DNA from: Eudorina sp. 2006-703-Eu-15
Taxonomy: Eukaryota; Chlorophyta; Chlorophyceae; Chlamydomonadales; Volvocaceae
Assembly: GCA_003117195.1 (NCBI GenBank)
Contig: BDSI01000012.1
Location: 310,001-374,000 of the forward strand
Length of the DNA stretch: 64,000 bases
Reading direction: 5' to 3'
Part shown: positions 32,938-45,463 of the stretch, piece after piece
How positions within the stretch are numbered: position 1 is the first letter of the stretch
Layout of the letters: each line of letters begins with the position of its first letter
Program-made: the position numbers and the translations under genes
The notes under the pieces: model-generated
What the model was told of the DNA's origin: nothing
Databases searched by the model: none
What the model saw: only the letters and a program-made list of their open reading frames with translations

Positions 32938-35900
32938 CTAAGGCGCCAGCAGCTGCGGGTTGCTGTCCCAGAACTCGTCCCGTATGATGTCCACGTGCAA
33001 CACGGTGGGCACGGCCCGCTCCCGCACCACCGGGCTGCCATCCTCCCGGCGCTTTACCTCCAGCATGGCCTTTTGCCGTATGACCACCGAGCCCTGGGTC
33101 AGGAAGAAGACACAGCAGAAACAAAGAAGAGACAGCAGAAACGGTCAAGCCACCCCCCTTGAAGCAGAGCGCAGTTGCGATGTCACCCCCCCCCCCGTAC
33201 AGTTAAACTTCCACAAAAGCAAGGCTACGGGATAATGAGTGTTGTGACCCGTCTTAACCAAAGACGCTTGCAAGCTGATGCCATACCGATCTCGGATCAC
33301 TCCGGGACCACTACAGTGAGGTGGACGATTGCGGAACACGGCGGACCGCTGCTGGCGGCGCCAGCGCGATCATGCGGATGCGGTGGCGCTGTGCGCGCAT
33401 GGGAAACGGGGAAGGGGAAGGGGGATGCCCAGCGGCGCGTGCGCGCGGCTGCGGAGCGGCGGGCGGGGAGGGACGGCTAGAACGCGAGCCGCTGTGAGAG
33501 AGCCGAACCCCCCGCAGCGCACAGGCCCCCGTCGCGCGTGTCCAGTACTGCCCATGATGTAGGGCTAGACTCAGCCAGGTATTGCTAAGGTTGTGTACAT
33601 TGTACACCTACGAGTGAGGGTATTCCAACTATCCACCCTCCTACAGCAGCGAATCTCGGAAAGGCCGCGGGCTGTCTCAATGAATGAATTAATGAATGAA
33701 TGAATGAACGTTACAGCGGACCCCAAAAGTCTCAATGTGGTACCGCCGGAGGTCGTACAACGCCGCCCTGGCTTCCCTGCGCTTCCCTACGCTTTTTCCC
33801 AGGGCCTCCCGGACACTGCCGTGCTGGTTTCACCTGCCGTGCGCAGCTGCTAGCTACCGCGGCGCCGGCCTCCTGGTGCCCACCTTTTTGAACTGCTCAG
33901 GCAGGTGCGCGTAGTTGATTCCGAACTCTCGAAACAGCAGCTCGTTCTTGAACGCCGTCTGGGTGCCCTGCCAGAATGCGAAATGCGGCACACACGCCGC
34001 GTCACACCGTCAAGCGCTAAGGGAGGGTGGGAGGGGATGTGGAAGCACCCGTGCGAGGGCGCCGAGTGGCTGCACGCTGCTTCAGCTTCACAGTCCGGGC
34101 AGGCACCCCCAGCGAGCGACACGTACCCAATGGCCCCACGGATCGCGAGTCTACAGGGCCTGGTGGTGTAACCCTCCCCTTCCCTCCCACCAGTTCGCAA
34201 TGTCTACCAATGTCCTGTAACCTCCCCTCACATCCCGCTGTGTCTGGGCCGTTGATGTTTGGACTCTCCTCCTCCTCCTCCTCCTCACCCCCGCTGCACC
34301 GCACCTTGAGCGTGTTCTGCGCCTCCGTCGGTGTTTTGCCGCTCTTGACGAGCGCCCAGAAACAGGTATTGTACTGCGGGCCGGGCGGGGTCGAGCACGT
34401 CAAAGGAAAGCGTGGCCGGACAGCTAGGGGCGCCCCGAGGTGAGCCCCGCCCGCTGTTCATATTCCCCAGAACAACACGCCTGCTGACCCCAGGCCGACT
34501 GGCATCCGCCATCGCCCCTCAGATGCCCTACACTCGCCACACGTCCAGGGAGAGACCCCAACTGCCTCCCGTGGCAGGACTGGCACCTGGTTGTTGATGT
34601 GGGTGTCCGCCTGCCGCCAGGCCAGGTAGTCGCGCAGGTTGGAGTCCAGCGGGTAGCACACCGCGCGGCCGTCGAACATGGGCGTGGCGCGGAGCGGCGT
34701 GTCGGGCAGGTAGGCGGGCCAGCGGGACACGTAGTTGGCGGTGAAGCAGCTCACCAGCAGCGACACGATCTTGGAGGCGCGCCGGCCTGGGCCGGCGGGG
34801 GACGGGGGGACGGGGGGCGGGGGAGGAAAGGACAGCCGCGAGTAGTCGGGGGGCTGGGTAAAGTGGGGTCGTAGGGTGCCGCAGGGTGGGGGTATCGTAG
34901 TTCGTAGACGGACTTGGTGTGGGACCTGGACCGAGCACTGCGGCGGCACGTACCGTACATGTCCGTGTTGCGACCCAGTACGAAGCTGTACTCGTCACTT
35001 TCGCCGTACGCAAGGCGGATTTCCGGGAACTCGTTCATGACCTCCTGTGTCAGGGGGCACCGATCAGGGTCAGGGTCAGGGTTGTAGCGTGCGACCGCCG
35101 CGAGTCTGCCCCCTGCTTCCATCAACACAGTGGCTTCCCCCTGGAGTCTGCGACCCTTGGAGTCTGCGCCAGGAGGTAGGTACCCACCCGGTCACACGCC
35201 TGGCCACCCAATGCGGGCCAGACCCCAGCTAGGAAACACACCCCAGCCAGCTGGCCGCGGCAGTGTGACCCGCCCCGCGCACCCTGTCCCCGCGGGGACT
35301 GCCGCGGCACACGCGCCCGTGACCTCACCCAGCGGGTGTGTTCCGTGAGAAGCCCACGGGTGTGTGGTTCCTTAGGACTCACCCGCGCGCAGGAGTCCAT
35401 CAGGTCCAGCGCCCGCTTGTCGTTGGGCTTCTCGAAGCCGTGCAGGTCGCTGAACCTGGGCAGATCGCCAGCGCGGCGGATGGTTCCGGAGCAGTGGTTT
35501 CGGGGGCGGTCGTGTCAGGAGGCAGCTCAACGTACGGCGGCGGGCGGTGGGGGCAGCGGGGAGCGGAGCGCGACAGCGACAGCCACTTGCGGCTCGGGGC
35601 ACACACGATCAACGTGGAGCCCGCATGGAGGAGGGTCCAGGGTGGGTTTCGCCACACAGGGAGGGGGGCTCTGGCTGCTGGCTGCTGGCGAACCTCGCAG
35701 CTCTTAAGAGCTCAGCCGCACATACAGGGGAGGGCCTAACCCGATCCGTACTACTGCAGGCGCGAAACCCTGCGAATACTTCATAATTTCACAGTGGACC
35801 CCGCGGGTCATCGCCCAATGGCACCCAGGTACTGCTGATCCCCGCCACCCATCGCCGCCGGCTGTGAGGCGCGCTCGTCACGAGCTGTACTGCTCACTTC

Positions 35901-36001
35901 GTGAAGCCCTTGCCGTCAATACGTACGACAATCCAGCAGCCTGGGAGAAGCGTGTCATCCAGCTCGTAGTGCTTGACGTACTCGTACTTGGAGTTGGCCA
36001 T
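32938..36001 (-). CDS. THG1: tRNA-His guanylyltransferase
   Basis: Adds the extra G at position -1 of tRNA-His, needed by histidyl-tRNA synthetase, using a 3'-5' nucleotidyl transfer. Exons 36001-35898, 35455-35383, 35044-34954, 34786-34587, 34373-34305, 33967-33884, 33093-32938, all phase-consistent; about 258 aa, near the usual length. Motifs: N-terminal MANSKYEYVK and RIDGKGF (first metal-binding Asp), HGFEKPNDKRALDLM, GESDEYSFVL (the second carboxylate pair, Asp-Glu), RRASKIVSLLVSCFTANYV, HINNQ joined to YNTCFWALV, ELLFREFGINY. The C-terminus ends LLAP. An in-frame ORF extends upstream of the chosen Met to 36415 without a stop, so an N-terminal extension (organelle targeting) is possible, but MANSKYEYVK is the typical eukaryotic start. 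Confidence 0.94.
33239..33316. repeat. 78-bp dispersed repeat, copy 2
   Basis: Begins GTGTTGTGACCCGTCTTAAC and ends GGACCACTACAG; second copy of the 21447-21524 sequence, here inside the last THG1 intron and without an adjoining reverse-transcriptase fragment. Confidence 0.9.
33679..33709. repeat. ATGA microsatellite
   Basis: (AATG)n tract of about seven units with one AATT interruption, in the last THG1 intron. Confidence 0.9.
34191..34222 (+). repeat. Dispersed intronic element, copy 11 (THG1 intron)
   Basis: CAGTTCGCAATGTCTACCAA followed by TGTCCTGTAACC. It matches the right half of the starch synthase intron element (compare 13580-13610) and lies between THG1 exons 5 and 6, inverted relative to THG1 transcription. 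Confidence 0.7.
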
Positions 36002-36717
36002 GCTGCCCCGCCGCCCGCGACGGGCGCGGCTGGCGGCTGCGTCGACCGGCGCGGCCGGGTGCTGGTAGACGGGCCCAGATCCAACCGAAGCGGGTTTGGT
36101 ATCGGCCTCGTCAGTTAAGCCAACGTGGAGCTCAGGCCCTTGTGAGGTCGGCGTGAGCCGCGATGGACAGCAGTAGAGGCAGCGGCGGGGATGCAGGTAT
36201 CGCGGCGTGCAGGCAGTGCGACCCAGGGGCTGGAGTGCCGACCGCAGCGCTTGGTCGCCAGCGACAAGGCGTAACCTTTGCTGCGTTCCAATCACACCGC
36301 ACACTGCTCGGCACGAGTGCAGTGTTTGCGAAGCTACAGCTTGGTGAGCAAAGTAGGCCTGGCGGTAGCTGCAACCATGCTCCAACGCAAGAACCAGGCG
36401 AAGCGGCATATCCACATTTAATTCATGACAAGTAGGCTTTATAGTATGCCAATATTATGCTGCTCTGTAGTGCCTTGACAGACAGTAACTTTCGCAATAA
36501 CAAAATACGGCGTGCGGCGCCTGAACCGTTTTAGTCAATTTGCCGAGATATCTTCAATGTTATTTGTCCATAACGTTCACCTTGATATCGATGAAAATGA
36601 TAGAACTGTTCGTTTTGCTGAGGTTGAGTAGAGGTGTGCATGACTGAGGCAGCCAGGGTTGCCCCGGCACGAGCTGCACAGCGAGGCCGGGGGAGGCTGT
36701 AGATCAATTCAATTGAG
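36002..36717. promoter_or_regulatory. Divergent intergenic region (THG1 / giant helical-repeat gene)
   Basis: 716 bp between divergent starts, with an AT-rich part at 36415-36610. A TATAAAAG lies inside the following ORF at 36831-36838, so the transcription start of the rightward gene is uncertain. No further elements can be named. Confidence 0.4.
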
Positions 36718-39700
36718 ATGTTTCAAGGTGTTTCCGGCGCAGTATGTGGAAACGGAAGTGCCGGCCATCCTCCGCCACTCTCGTTGCACACCATCTCAAC
36801 AATCCGCGCCACGGGCGGGTTCAGTGCACATATAAAAGTGAATCAGACCCAGATCAGCGCACAGAAGTATCCCACGATCTCCTGTTCCGCGAGTCGGTCG
36901 TCTTTCTCAGCCGCCAGCCCTTCTCCCGGTTTCGAACAGCACTGCAACGGCAACTCGGATGCAGCACTCTTCAAAAATGACACTGCACACGGGCATTTCA
37001 GCGTGATCGACGCCGGCCGGGCGTCTTCGCCTCCACATTGGGACGCCAATTGCGACGCTGCTCAGTCCGCCCTGGATTCGCGCCTCTCAGCCCGGCTAGT
37101 GCTTCTCGCCGCGGACAACGCCGCCTGCCTCACGTCCTCGCAGCTCCATGAGGTCATACATGCCGTACGCCGTACGGCTGAGGACCCGGAGCGCAGGCTG
37201 CAGCTCCCCCCGGCCGCCGTGGAGCGGCTCATCCAGGAGCTGAGGCGCCGGAGGCGGCTGGCGGCGCTGCTCGGCATCTCGGAGCGAGTGCTGGAGGGCC
37301 CTGGCCGGGAGCCACAGCCGCCGCAGCCACCCACCCAGCTCACTGCCGCAGCCGCCGCAGCCGCCGCCACTGCCCAGCCAGCCGGCGGCGGCGCTGCAGC
37401 GGGACGCGACGTGCCAGCGGCGTCGGCGACCCGGAGACCGGCGGCGGTGACGGCCGCCGGCGGCACCGCCGTCGCCGCTGGCGCCGCGCCCGGGGCCCGG
37501 CGTGAGGTTCCCCACATGGAAGGTGCCGCCTCGCCGCAACGGGGTACGGCAGATGCTGCGGCGTCAGCAGGGCTGGCTCCGACGACAGGGGCATGGGCCC
37601 GGCAGGGCCCGCCTGCTGCGTCCTCGGCGGACGGGGTCATGCCAGCCCGGGGGCGACAGCGGTTGCGACGGTCCGTTGAGGGCGACCAGGGGGCGGCGCC
37701 CGCGGCGGCGGAGGCGCACGTGGATCACCGCGAGGAGTGGAAAGCGCGGGAGGCCCTGTCCGCGGCGCCGCCTGCGGGCACGGCGGCATCGCAAACGCAG
37801 CAGCAGCAGCAACTAGTTTCGCAGCAGCAGCCGGGGTCCGGGTTCGCGGCCGCCGATAGCCTGCTACAGCCGCTGGGGGTCGAGGCGAGGCGCAACGTCC
37901 GGCGGCGGCGGCGGGTGCAGGCGACGCACACCACGGTGCGGCGGCGGGTCGGGGCGTTGGCGGAGGCGGACAGCTCGGGCGGCAGGGGGCACGGGGAGGT
38001 GGCGGATGACCATCCTCGGGAGGAGGGCGGGGCGGCGGAGCGGCCCGGGGACGGGGACGGACCGCATGCGGAGGAGGCGGAGCGGGCGGCGGACCTCCGA
38101 CGGTTCGTCGAGGAGCTGCACCTGGAAGCGCCGCTGATGCGCGCGGAGGAGGCGCTGGCGGCGCTGGAGACATGCGCGGTGGCGGGGGCGCTGCCGCGCC
38201 GGTCCACGTTGGAGGCGATGCTGCGGACGATCCGCCGCGCGGCGGCGACGTCGGCGGCGACGTCGGCGGCGACGCCGTCGCCCCACCACGATGCGCTGTC
38301 CCCATCGCGCCCGGGTTGCAGGAACGGTATCAGGGACGGGGGGGAGGAGGGAATCGGGAGGCGGGGAGATGCGCGGGCCTCGGCGGCGGCGGCGGACGGG
38401 TTTGCCATCGGCGGCGGCGTTGCGGGCGGTGCGCGGCACGTTGCGCGGGGGACGCGCCAGCCGGCCCCGCAGCCGCAGCCTCTGCCTCCCGCGCGCGTCA
38501 TCGCGGTCCTCCACGGCCTCAGCCGCCTCGGCCAGCACCTGAGCCACCAGCTCTGGCGTGAGCTGCTGTCGTACATCCAGCCGTACCTATCGTGCGTCGA
38601 CTTCTCGCCGACTCAGCCGCCGCTGCCGCTGCGACACGCCACCGCCGCCGAAGCGGCGGCCGCGCCGGCGCCGCCGTCACCGCTGACTCTGTACGATTTG
38701 GTGGACCTGGCGACGGCGATGGCGGCGGCGGGATGCAACCCGAGCACCCGCTTTCTCGACGCCCACGCGGCGGCGGTGATGGGCGGGGCGCGGTGGCTGA
38801 CGGGCCGTCAGGCGGCGCGCCTGCTCTGGTCGTACACCTCTCTGGACTACGTGCCGCCAGGCGCCGTACAGGCCGCCCTGGCAGCGGCGCTGCGCGCGCG
38901 GGCAGTGGACGTGGAGGTTGACGAGCTTTCCCGGGGCGTGCAGGCGCTGGTACTGCTGGCGGCACGGGTATTGGCGGCGGCGGCGGCGGCGGCGACGGAC
39001 GCGGGTGGGGAAGGCAATGGGCCGGCAGCATCGGCCGCGGGGGCGCGCTCGGGCGACGGCCAGTGCCGAGCGACAGCGGCCGCCGCCGCCGCCGCCGGCA
39101 GCGACAGCGGCAGTGGCGTCGGCCGACTGTGGTCGTACCTGCGGGACGCCGCCGTGACATGTGTACGGCAGCACCGCGTGTCCTGCAGATTGTCGGCGCG
39201 CGAGGCGGGGCTGTACGAGACCGGCGAGTCGGGAGCAGTACGGCAGCACCTGAGGTCGTCATTTGCTGGTCCGCTGGCCCTTGAAGATCCCGATCAGACG
39301 AGCCGTTGGACGAGCCGCGGGGCCGGCCCGGTCGGTGTGTGGACTCCAGGGAGCGAATTCGACGATGGTCCTGGGGATGACAGCCGCAGCGTCAGGCTCA
39401 GGCAGGGCCGCTTACAGGGTTCGGCGGCCGGCCGGCGGGCGGCGGGGGCCCCACGAGCGGGGGCTGATGGGGCGGGCGGCGCCGCCGGTCTTGACGGATT
39501 GGGCGTCGGCGGCGGTGGCGGCGGCGGCGGTGTCCACTCCGGTGTGGCTGCGACGGCGACGGCGACGGCGGTACGGCAGACGGCGCTTGAGGACCAACAA
39601 GCCTTCCTAACGTGGCTGGTCGCGGCCTTGGGGGACGGGGCAGCAGCGGAAGCAGGCGGCGGGGCGTCGCGGCGGCGGATGCCGCCGCTGCTGTTCCCGT

Positions 39701-42700
39701 TGACCGCCGACGGTCTCGCCACCGTCGGCCGGCTGCTGTGCTGCCCCGGCGCGCCCGACCCGGACGTGTCGTGGGCGCGGGGCTGCCTAAGGCGTGTGCA
39801 GCCGCTGGTTCCGGAGCTCCGTCCCGCGGATCTAGTCCCGGCCGTACAGTTCGTGTGCCGGATGTACGACATGTACCCCGAGCTGCTTCTGACGGACGGC
39901 GACGGCGATACCTGCACTTCGGCGCCGGACTGCAGCCGCGGCAGTGGCAGTGGCAGTGGCAGCAACAGCAGCGACGGCGGCAGCAGCAGCAGCAGTAGCA
40001 GCAGCGGTTGCGGTAGCCGTGGCGCGCCTCTGACTGCGCTTGTGGCCGCCGCCTGCTCGTCCCTCGGCTGCCTGTCGTACGGACAGCTGGTGGCGCTGTG
40101 CACCCACGTTTCCCACCTCGCCACTGACCCACGGGTCACGAAACTGCTGCGCGGGCGCGTCCCTCACGCCCCGCCTGCCGCGCTGCCGCCCGCGTCGGAC
40201 TCTGGGCTGCTGACCCGGGTGGCCTCCTCCTGCGGCAGCTATGACATCATCCAGCTGTGCTTGGAGGCGGGCCCCCGGTCGGCCAACACGGGCGACCCTT
40301 GGGCATCGACGGTCACGGCGCCTGCGCGCGCGCATCCGGCGCGGTGGCTGCTGCACCTGCTCCAGGGGCCGCCAGGTGGCCGTACAGCGGTTTCGGAGCC
40401 CCATCATGCGACGGCCGGCGCCGCCGTGGAGGCCGTGGAGGCAGCTGACAGGGTTGGAGGAGCCGCGCCGGCTCAGCACGTCCCTGAGGGCGAGCTTCCC
40501 AGCGGCGGCGGCAGTAGCGACGGCAGTAGCGGTCGGCGACCTGCGGTTTGCGAGGCGGCAGTAGCCACCGTCGGCCCCACAGCGCTCGGCGTTCAGCTCG
40601 GGGTGATGGCATCGGCCGCTGGGGATCCGGGGGAAGATGCGGCAGTAGCAGACCAAGCCGCGCCATGCACCATGGAGACCAGCGAGGCGCCTGCTACTGC
40701 CGGCGCCGCGGCAGCCGCCGCCGCCGCCGCCGCCACAGCAGCAGAGACGGCAGCTGCAGCAGTCTCAGAACCCGACGGGCTTGTTGCAACCGGCGCAGCG
40801 GCAGAGGCCGAGGCCGGTGCGGCGACGTCTGCTGCGGGCTCCCCCCCTGCCGGTCGCACAACGCCCCTGCCAGCGGCGGCCGCATCCACTGGCGCCGCCG
40901 CCAGCACTGCCGCCACCGCCGTCGCCTTCCCCTGGCCCCAGCCGGACCGAGGTCTGTGGCAGCGCCAATATGAGGGTTTGACTCTTCTGGACCGGCCGCG
41001 GCGGCCCCTGCCTAAGGGCTCCACCAGCTCCACCGCCGCCACCGCCGCCACCGCCGCCGCGGCGGCACTCGCTGGGAAGACAGGAATCCGTCCCGCAGCT
41101 GCCGTCGGGGCCGAGGCGACCCAGCCAGCGGCAGCCGGTGATGCACAAGCGCCCGACGGCGGCGCCGCCTCCGTCAACCGCTCCCTGCAGATCCTGACCC
41201 ACCTCCTCCGCAGCTGTACGGATGCCCGGGTGCAGCTGCCGTACGAGCAGCGGGACGCCATCCGGCGGGCCTGGCAGCAGCACCTCACGCTGCAGCTGCA
41301 CTCGCAGTCGCCAGGTCAACCCGGGTGCGTCGGCGGCGGCGCCGGCGAGGGCCGCGACGACGTCGACGCCGGCGGCGGCGGCGCGGCGGCGCGCGCCGCC
41401 GACCCACGGGTCGTCGCCGATCTGCTCCTGGCGGTCGCCGCCGCGGCGCCGGGGGTCGCGGCGAGCCGCGCCGCGCAGCTGCTGGGTTTAGCGGCGGCGC
41501 TGGGGCCCAGCGGAGAGGGCGACCTGGGCCGCTTGTCGCCGACGCAGCTCGCGGGCTGCGTGCAGGCGGTGGCGGTGGCGGCGGGGCACGGCGGCGATGT
41601 AGGCGGCGACGGCGCCAGTGCAGACGGGGGTGATCCGCCTCGCCGACTGCTGAGCCGCGCCGCTGCCGCAAAGCGTGCGGCGGCGCTGGTTTCGGCGCTG
41701 GAACCGCTGCTGGCTGAAGTCGAGCGCAGATTGGCACCCGCCGGCGGCCGGCCGATGAGCGCTTTCAGCGGCGGCGGCGGCGCCGCCGCCGCTGCCGCCT
41801 CTCGGGCGCCAGCAGCGGCGCTACCGCCGGCATGCGTCGCGTCCGTCTGCCGCGCGTTGTCGTACTTGTCGTACGCGCCGGCCTGGCCGGTCCGGCTGCG
41901 TCGCCGCGAGGCCGCGATTGCCGCCGCCGTCCGTACACAGCTGACTAATCTTGGCGGCGGCGCCGCATCCGCACGGTTGCGCCGGGCCATCGTGTCGCAC
42001 CTGCCGCCGATGACGACGGCGGCGGAGCCGCCGCCGTCGGCCGTGCGGTACGGCATCTGGGTCCTTCGGCACCTCGAGCTGCGCGTCTCGCCGGCGTGGC
42101 TCGACCGCCTGGCGGCGACGGCGCCTCGCTGCCTGCGCCAGATGCACCCCCGTGGGGCGGTGGACTGGCTGTCCGCCTGCGCAGCGCACGGCCTGGCGCC
42201 GCCCCGGCCCGCGATGCGGGTGACCTGGCAGCACCTCGGCCGCACCTGGCGCCTGCTCGACTTCCAAGAGCTCGTGGAGGCGGCCTCCAGCGCCGTACGG
42301 CTGGGCCTGCGGCCGCCCCGAAACCTGCTGGCGGCGATGTGCGAGTCGACGGCGGCCGCGGCGGCGGCGGCGGCGGCGCTGGCGGCGCCCGACGCCGTCG
42401 TGAAGTCCCCAGCTTCCGGGTCGGCGGGCGAAAACGACGGTGCAGCCAACGGCGAGGCTAATGTTCGGAAAGACTGCGACGGTGCTGTGGCGTCCAATCG
42501 GGCGGACGAGCATACTCGCGGCGGCGGCGGCGCCGCTGCCGTCGCCTCCGCCGGCAGGCGCGGGCAGCGGCGGGCGGCGCTGTCACGCACAGCGTCGGTC
42601 GTCGTACGACTCCTGTGGACCGTACAGTACGACGAGCGGTACACGCCCACGCCGGCCATGACGGGGGCGCTGTGCCGGCTGCTCGCGGCGGCGTGGGGCG

Positions 42701-43011
42701 GCCTGGCCCCGGGGGAGCAGTCCGCGGCGCTGTGGGCTCTCGCCCGCCTCCTACCGCTCAGCGGCCACGAACAGGCCATTCGGGTTTCGGGGCTGGGGGA
42801 TGAGGCGGTACGGCAGCTGGCGAAGTCCCTGGCCGTGACCGCGGAGGCGGCCCAGGGGCGTGCAGGAAGGGCCCCGACGGACGGAGACCAACCCAACCGC
42901 CCGTCGGAGGGCGAGGAGGGCCGTGCAGCAGCCGACGGTGCGGACGGGCGGGCCATCCAGCACGACGCTGCCGATGCCGGCGTTGACGGCAGCAGTGGCG
43001 GCGGCGGCGGC

Positions 43012-43042
<31 letters not shown>

Positions 43043-45230
43043 ACGGTACGATGACCGACGGCGACCTGGCGCGTCTGGTCTGGGCGCTGGCTCGGCTGCG
43101 GCAGCCGCTGCCGCGGCCGCTGGCGGCGCGGCTGTGCGCGCGCCTGGCGGCGGCGGCGGCGGCGGCATCAGAGGAGGCCGCAGCGCCGCCGCGTGTGGAG
43201 GCTGCGGCGGCCTCGGCAGCGCGGTCGGCAGCCCCGCCGACGGACGCAGCACCGGAGGAGGGCCGGGACGTGGAGACGCTGCGCCCCAAGGAGCGCGTGC
43301 AGGCGCTGTACGCTGCCACTCGCTTGCTGCTGCCGCAGCCGGCGGGGTCTGCGGCGGACGGCGGCAGCGCCGCCGCCGCCGCCGCCGCCGCATTGCCGGC
43401 CCTCCTGCGCGCCGTGCTCGCCACCGATCCCGCGCTGCTCGACGGCCGTACACTGGCAGACGCGCTGGGCACCCTCTCCCGGTTCCGCCGGGCGCTGGCG
43501 CCGTACCGTCCCGTGGGTCCAGCTGCACCGGCGGCGGACCCCGGTTGGGCGGACGACCCGTGGGTCGCTGCCGCGCTGGCGCGCGCCGCGGCGCTGTTTG
43601 ACCGCTCCGCGGCCCGGGGCCTGGGGGACCGCCCGGAGCCGGCCTGGGCCGTGCTGGAGGTGCTGCAGGCGGCGACGTTCCTGGGGGCTCCGGTGGGACC
43701 CGGCCTGGGGGCCGCCGCCGCGCGGCTGCTGTTGCAGCACCTGCCCGCGATGCCGCCGGCGCAGCTGGCGGACGTGTTGGGCTGCTGCGCCGCGCAGCGG
43801 TCGCTGCCTGTGCAGCTGGCTTGGGAGGCGCTGCAGCAGCTGGTCAGGCTGGAGGCGCGTCCGGGGCCTGTGGCGGTGCGGTCCACGGGCCCGCGGGAGG
43901 AGGAGGAGGAGGAGGGCACGGGGGAAAGCTGCCGCAGCGGCGGCTGCGGCGGCTGCGGTGAGTGCTGGCTTCCGCTGCAGCCCGACGAGCTGGCGAGGAC
44001 GGTTCTGGCGGTCCCTCAGGCCGTCGAATCGCTTCTCGGTCCCGGACCTGGCCGGCTGCTAAAGTCCCCGCAGCAGCCGTCGCAGCACCACGACGGCGCA
44101 GACCCGGTCGGGGGGTTCGGGTGGCCAGAGCGCGAGGCGGGGCTGCCGCCGCCGCTGCAGCGGAGCCGGCTGCTGGCCGCCGCCGTGGCGGAGCTGGCCT
44201 GCCGGCCCGCCGACCCGCGGGTCGCGGCCATGTCCCCCGACCAGCTGTCCATGTTGGTGGCGGGCGTGGTGGCGGCGGGCGCGGCGCCGGGCGCGGCGTG
44301 GCTGCGTTGGGTGTGCGGCTTGATGCGGGCGCGGCTGCGGGAGGCCAGTCACCACGGCCTGGTCCGCATCTGTGGGGCTCTGGAGGTGGCGGAGGTGTGG
44401 CCGGGCCAGGACTGGGCGCGGGCCTGTCTGGGGCAGGTGAGCAGGGGGCGGGGGCCCGTCGGGTGGGGGCTGCGCTGGGTGCTTGCTCCGCGAGGGTTGG
44501 GGTCGGGCTCGGGCACAGGCTCAGGAGCACGGCCCGGTACCGGCGCAGGGCAGGGCTTCAGGACTGGCACCAGCTGGCGCGAAGAGTGGGCACCCGGGGC
44601 CAGTGTGGGCGGTGGGGGCTGCGCCCTCGCCCCGCTAGTCCAGGCGCGGATGCTCCATCGGACCATCCCAGCTCGTTGGGGAGGGTGTCTGTCGCATCAA
44701 ACCTTTGAATGGCACCTTGGCCGTCAGTGTCGCGGCATTGCGGTGCTGCAACCCCTCAGGAAAATGCCCGACGAGGCGTTCACGATGCAGTTCCGCAGGC
44801 CGTTGTTGCGTTGCGGCTTCCGCCCCGCCGCGCGATTGCAACTCCCGGGGTCCGTCAGTGCCTTCCTTCAGTGTATTCCTTCACCCGCGTGGTCCGCCCG
44901 CACTAGCTAGGGGTTTTCCAACGGATGCTCGACGTCCGTACGATCGCCTGTACGACAGTACCCGCATGGGTTACACTTCTGCTCCTTCTACCTCTTCGTC
45001 TGCGACTCCATGTGTGATACGCTGAAACCCGGCCGGAACCTCACGCACCGCCCCGGCCCCGACTGCAGGTGTCCGAGCTGGCCCGGGCACGTCGCATGCC
45101 CCGGGCGGCCGAGCAGCAGATCCGGGGGGCGCTGCTGCGGCTGCGCGCTCTGGGCGCGGCGCGAGGGGAGGTCTCGCTGCAACCGCTCGCTGCCGATCAA
45201 CCGCAAGCGCGGGCAGGAGCCGTCACATCT

Positions 45231-45261
<31 letters not shown>

Positions 45262-45427
45262 ACGACACAGCAGTGCCGAGCGGGGCCCGCCCAAGCGAGC
45301 AGGTCGAATCGCCGCGGCGGCGGCGGGCTCCCGCGCCTTCGTCCTCGTCCGGGGTCCCTGGAGCGCCCGCGGGCGGGAAGGAGGCAGACCAGCACTTGAC
45401 CGGGCCGGGCAGCGGTGTCTCTGAGGG

Positions 45428-45463
<36 letters not shown>

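Noticed and set aside
41316..43919. 867-aa minus-strand ORF inside the giant helical-repeat gene
   Set aside because: A mirror of GC-rich codons; Ser/Ala/Arg low complexity with no helical units, while the plus strand is open for 8 kb.
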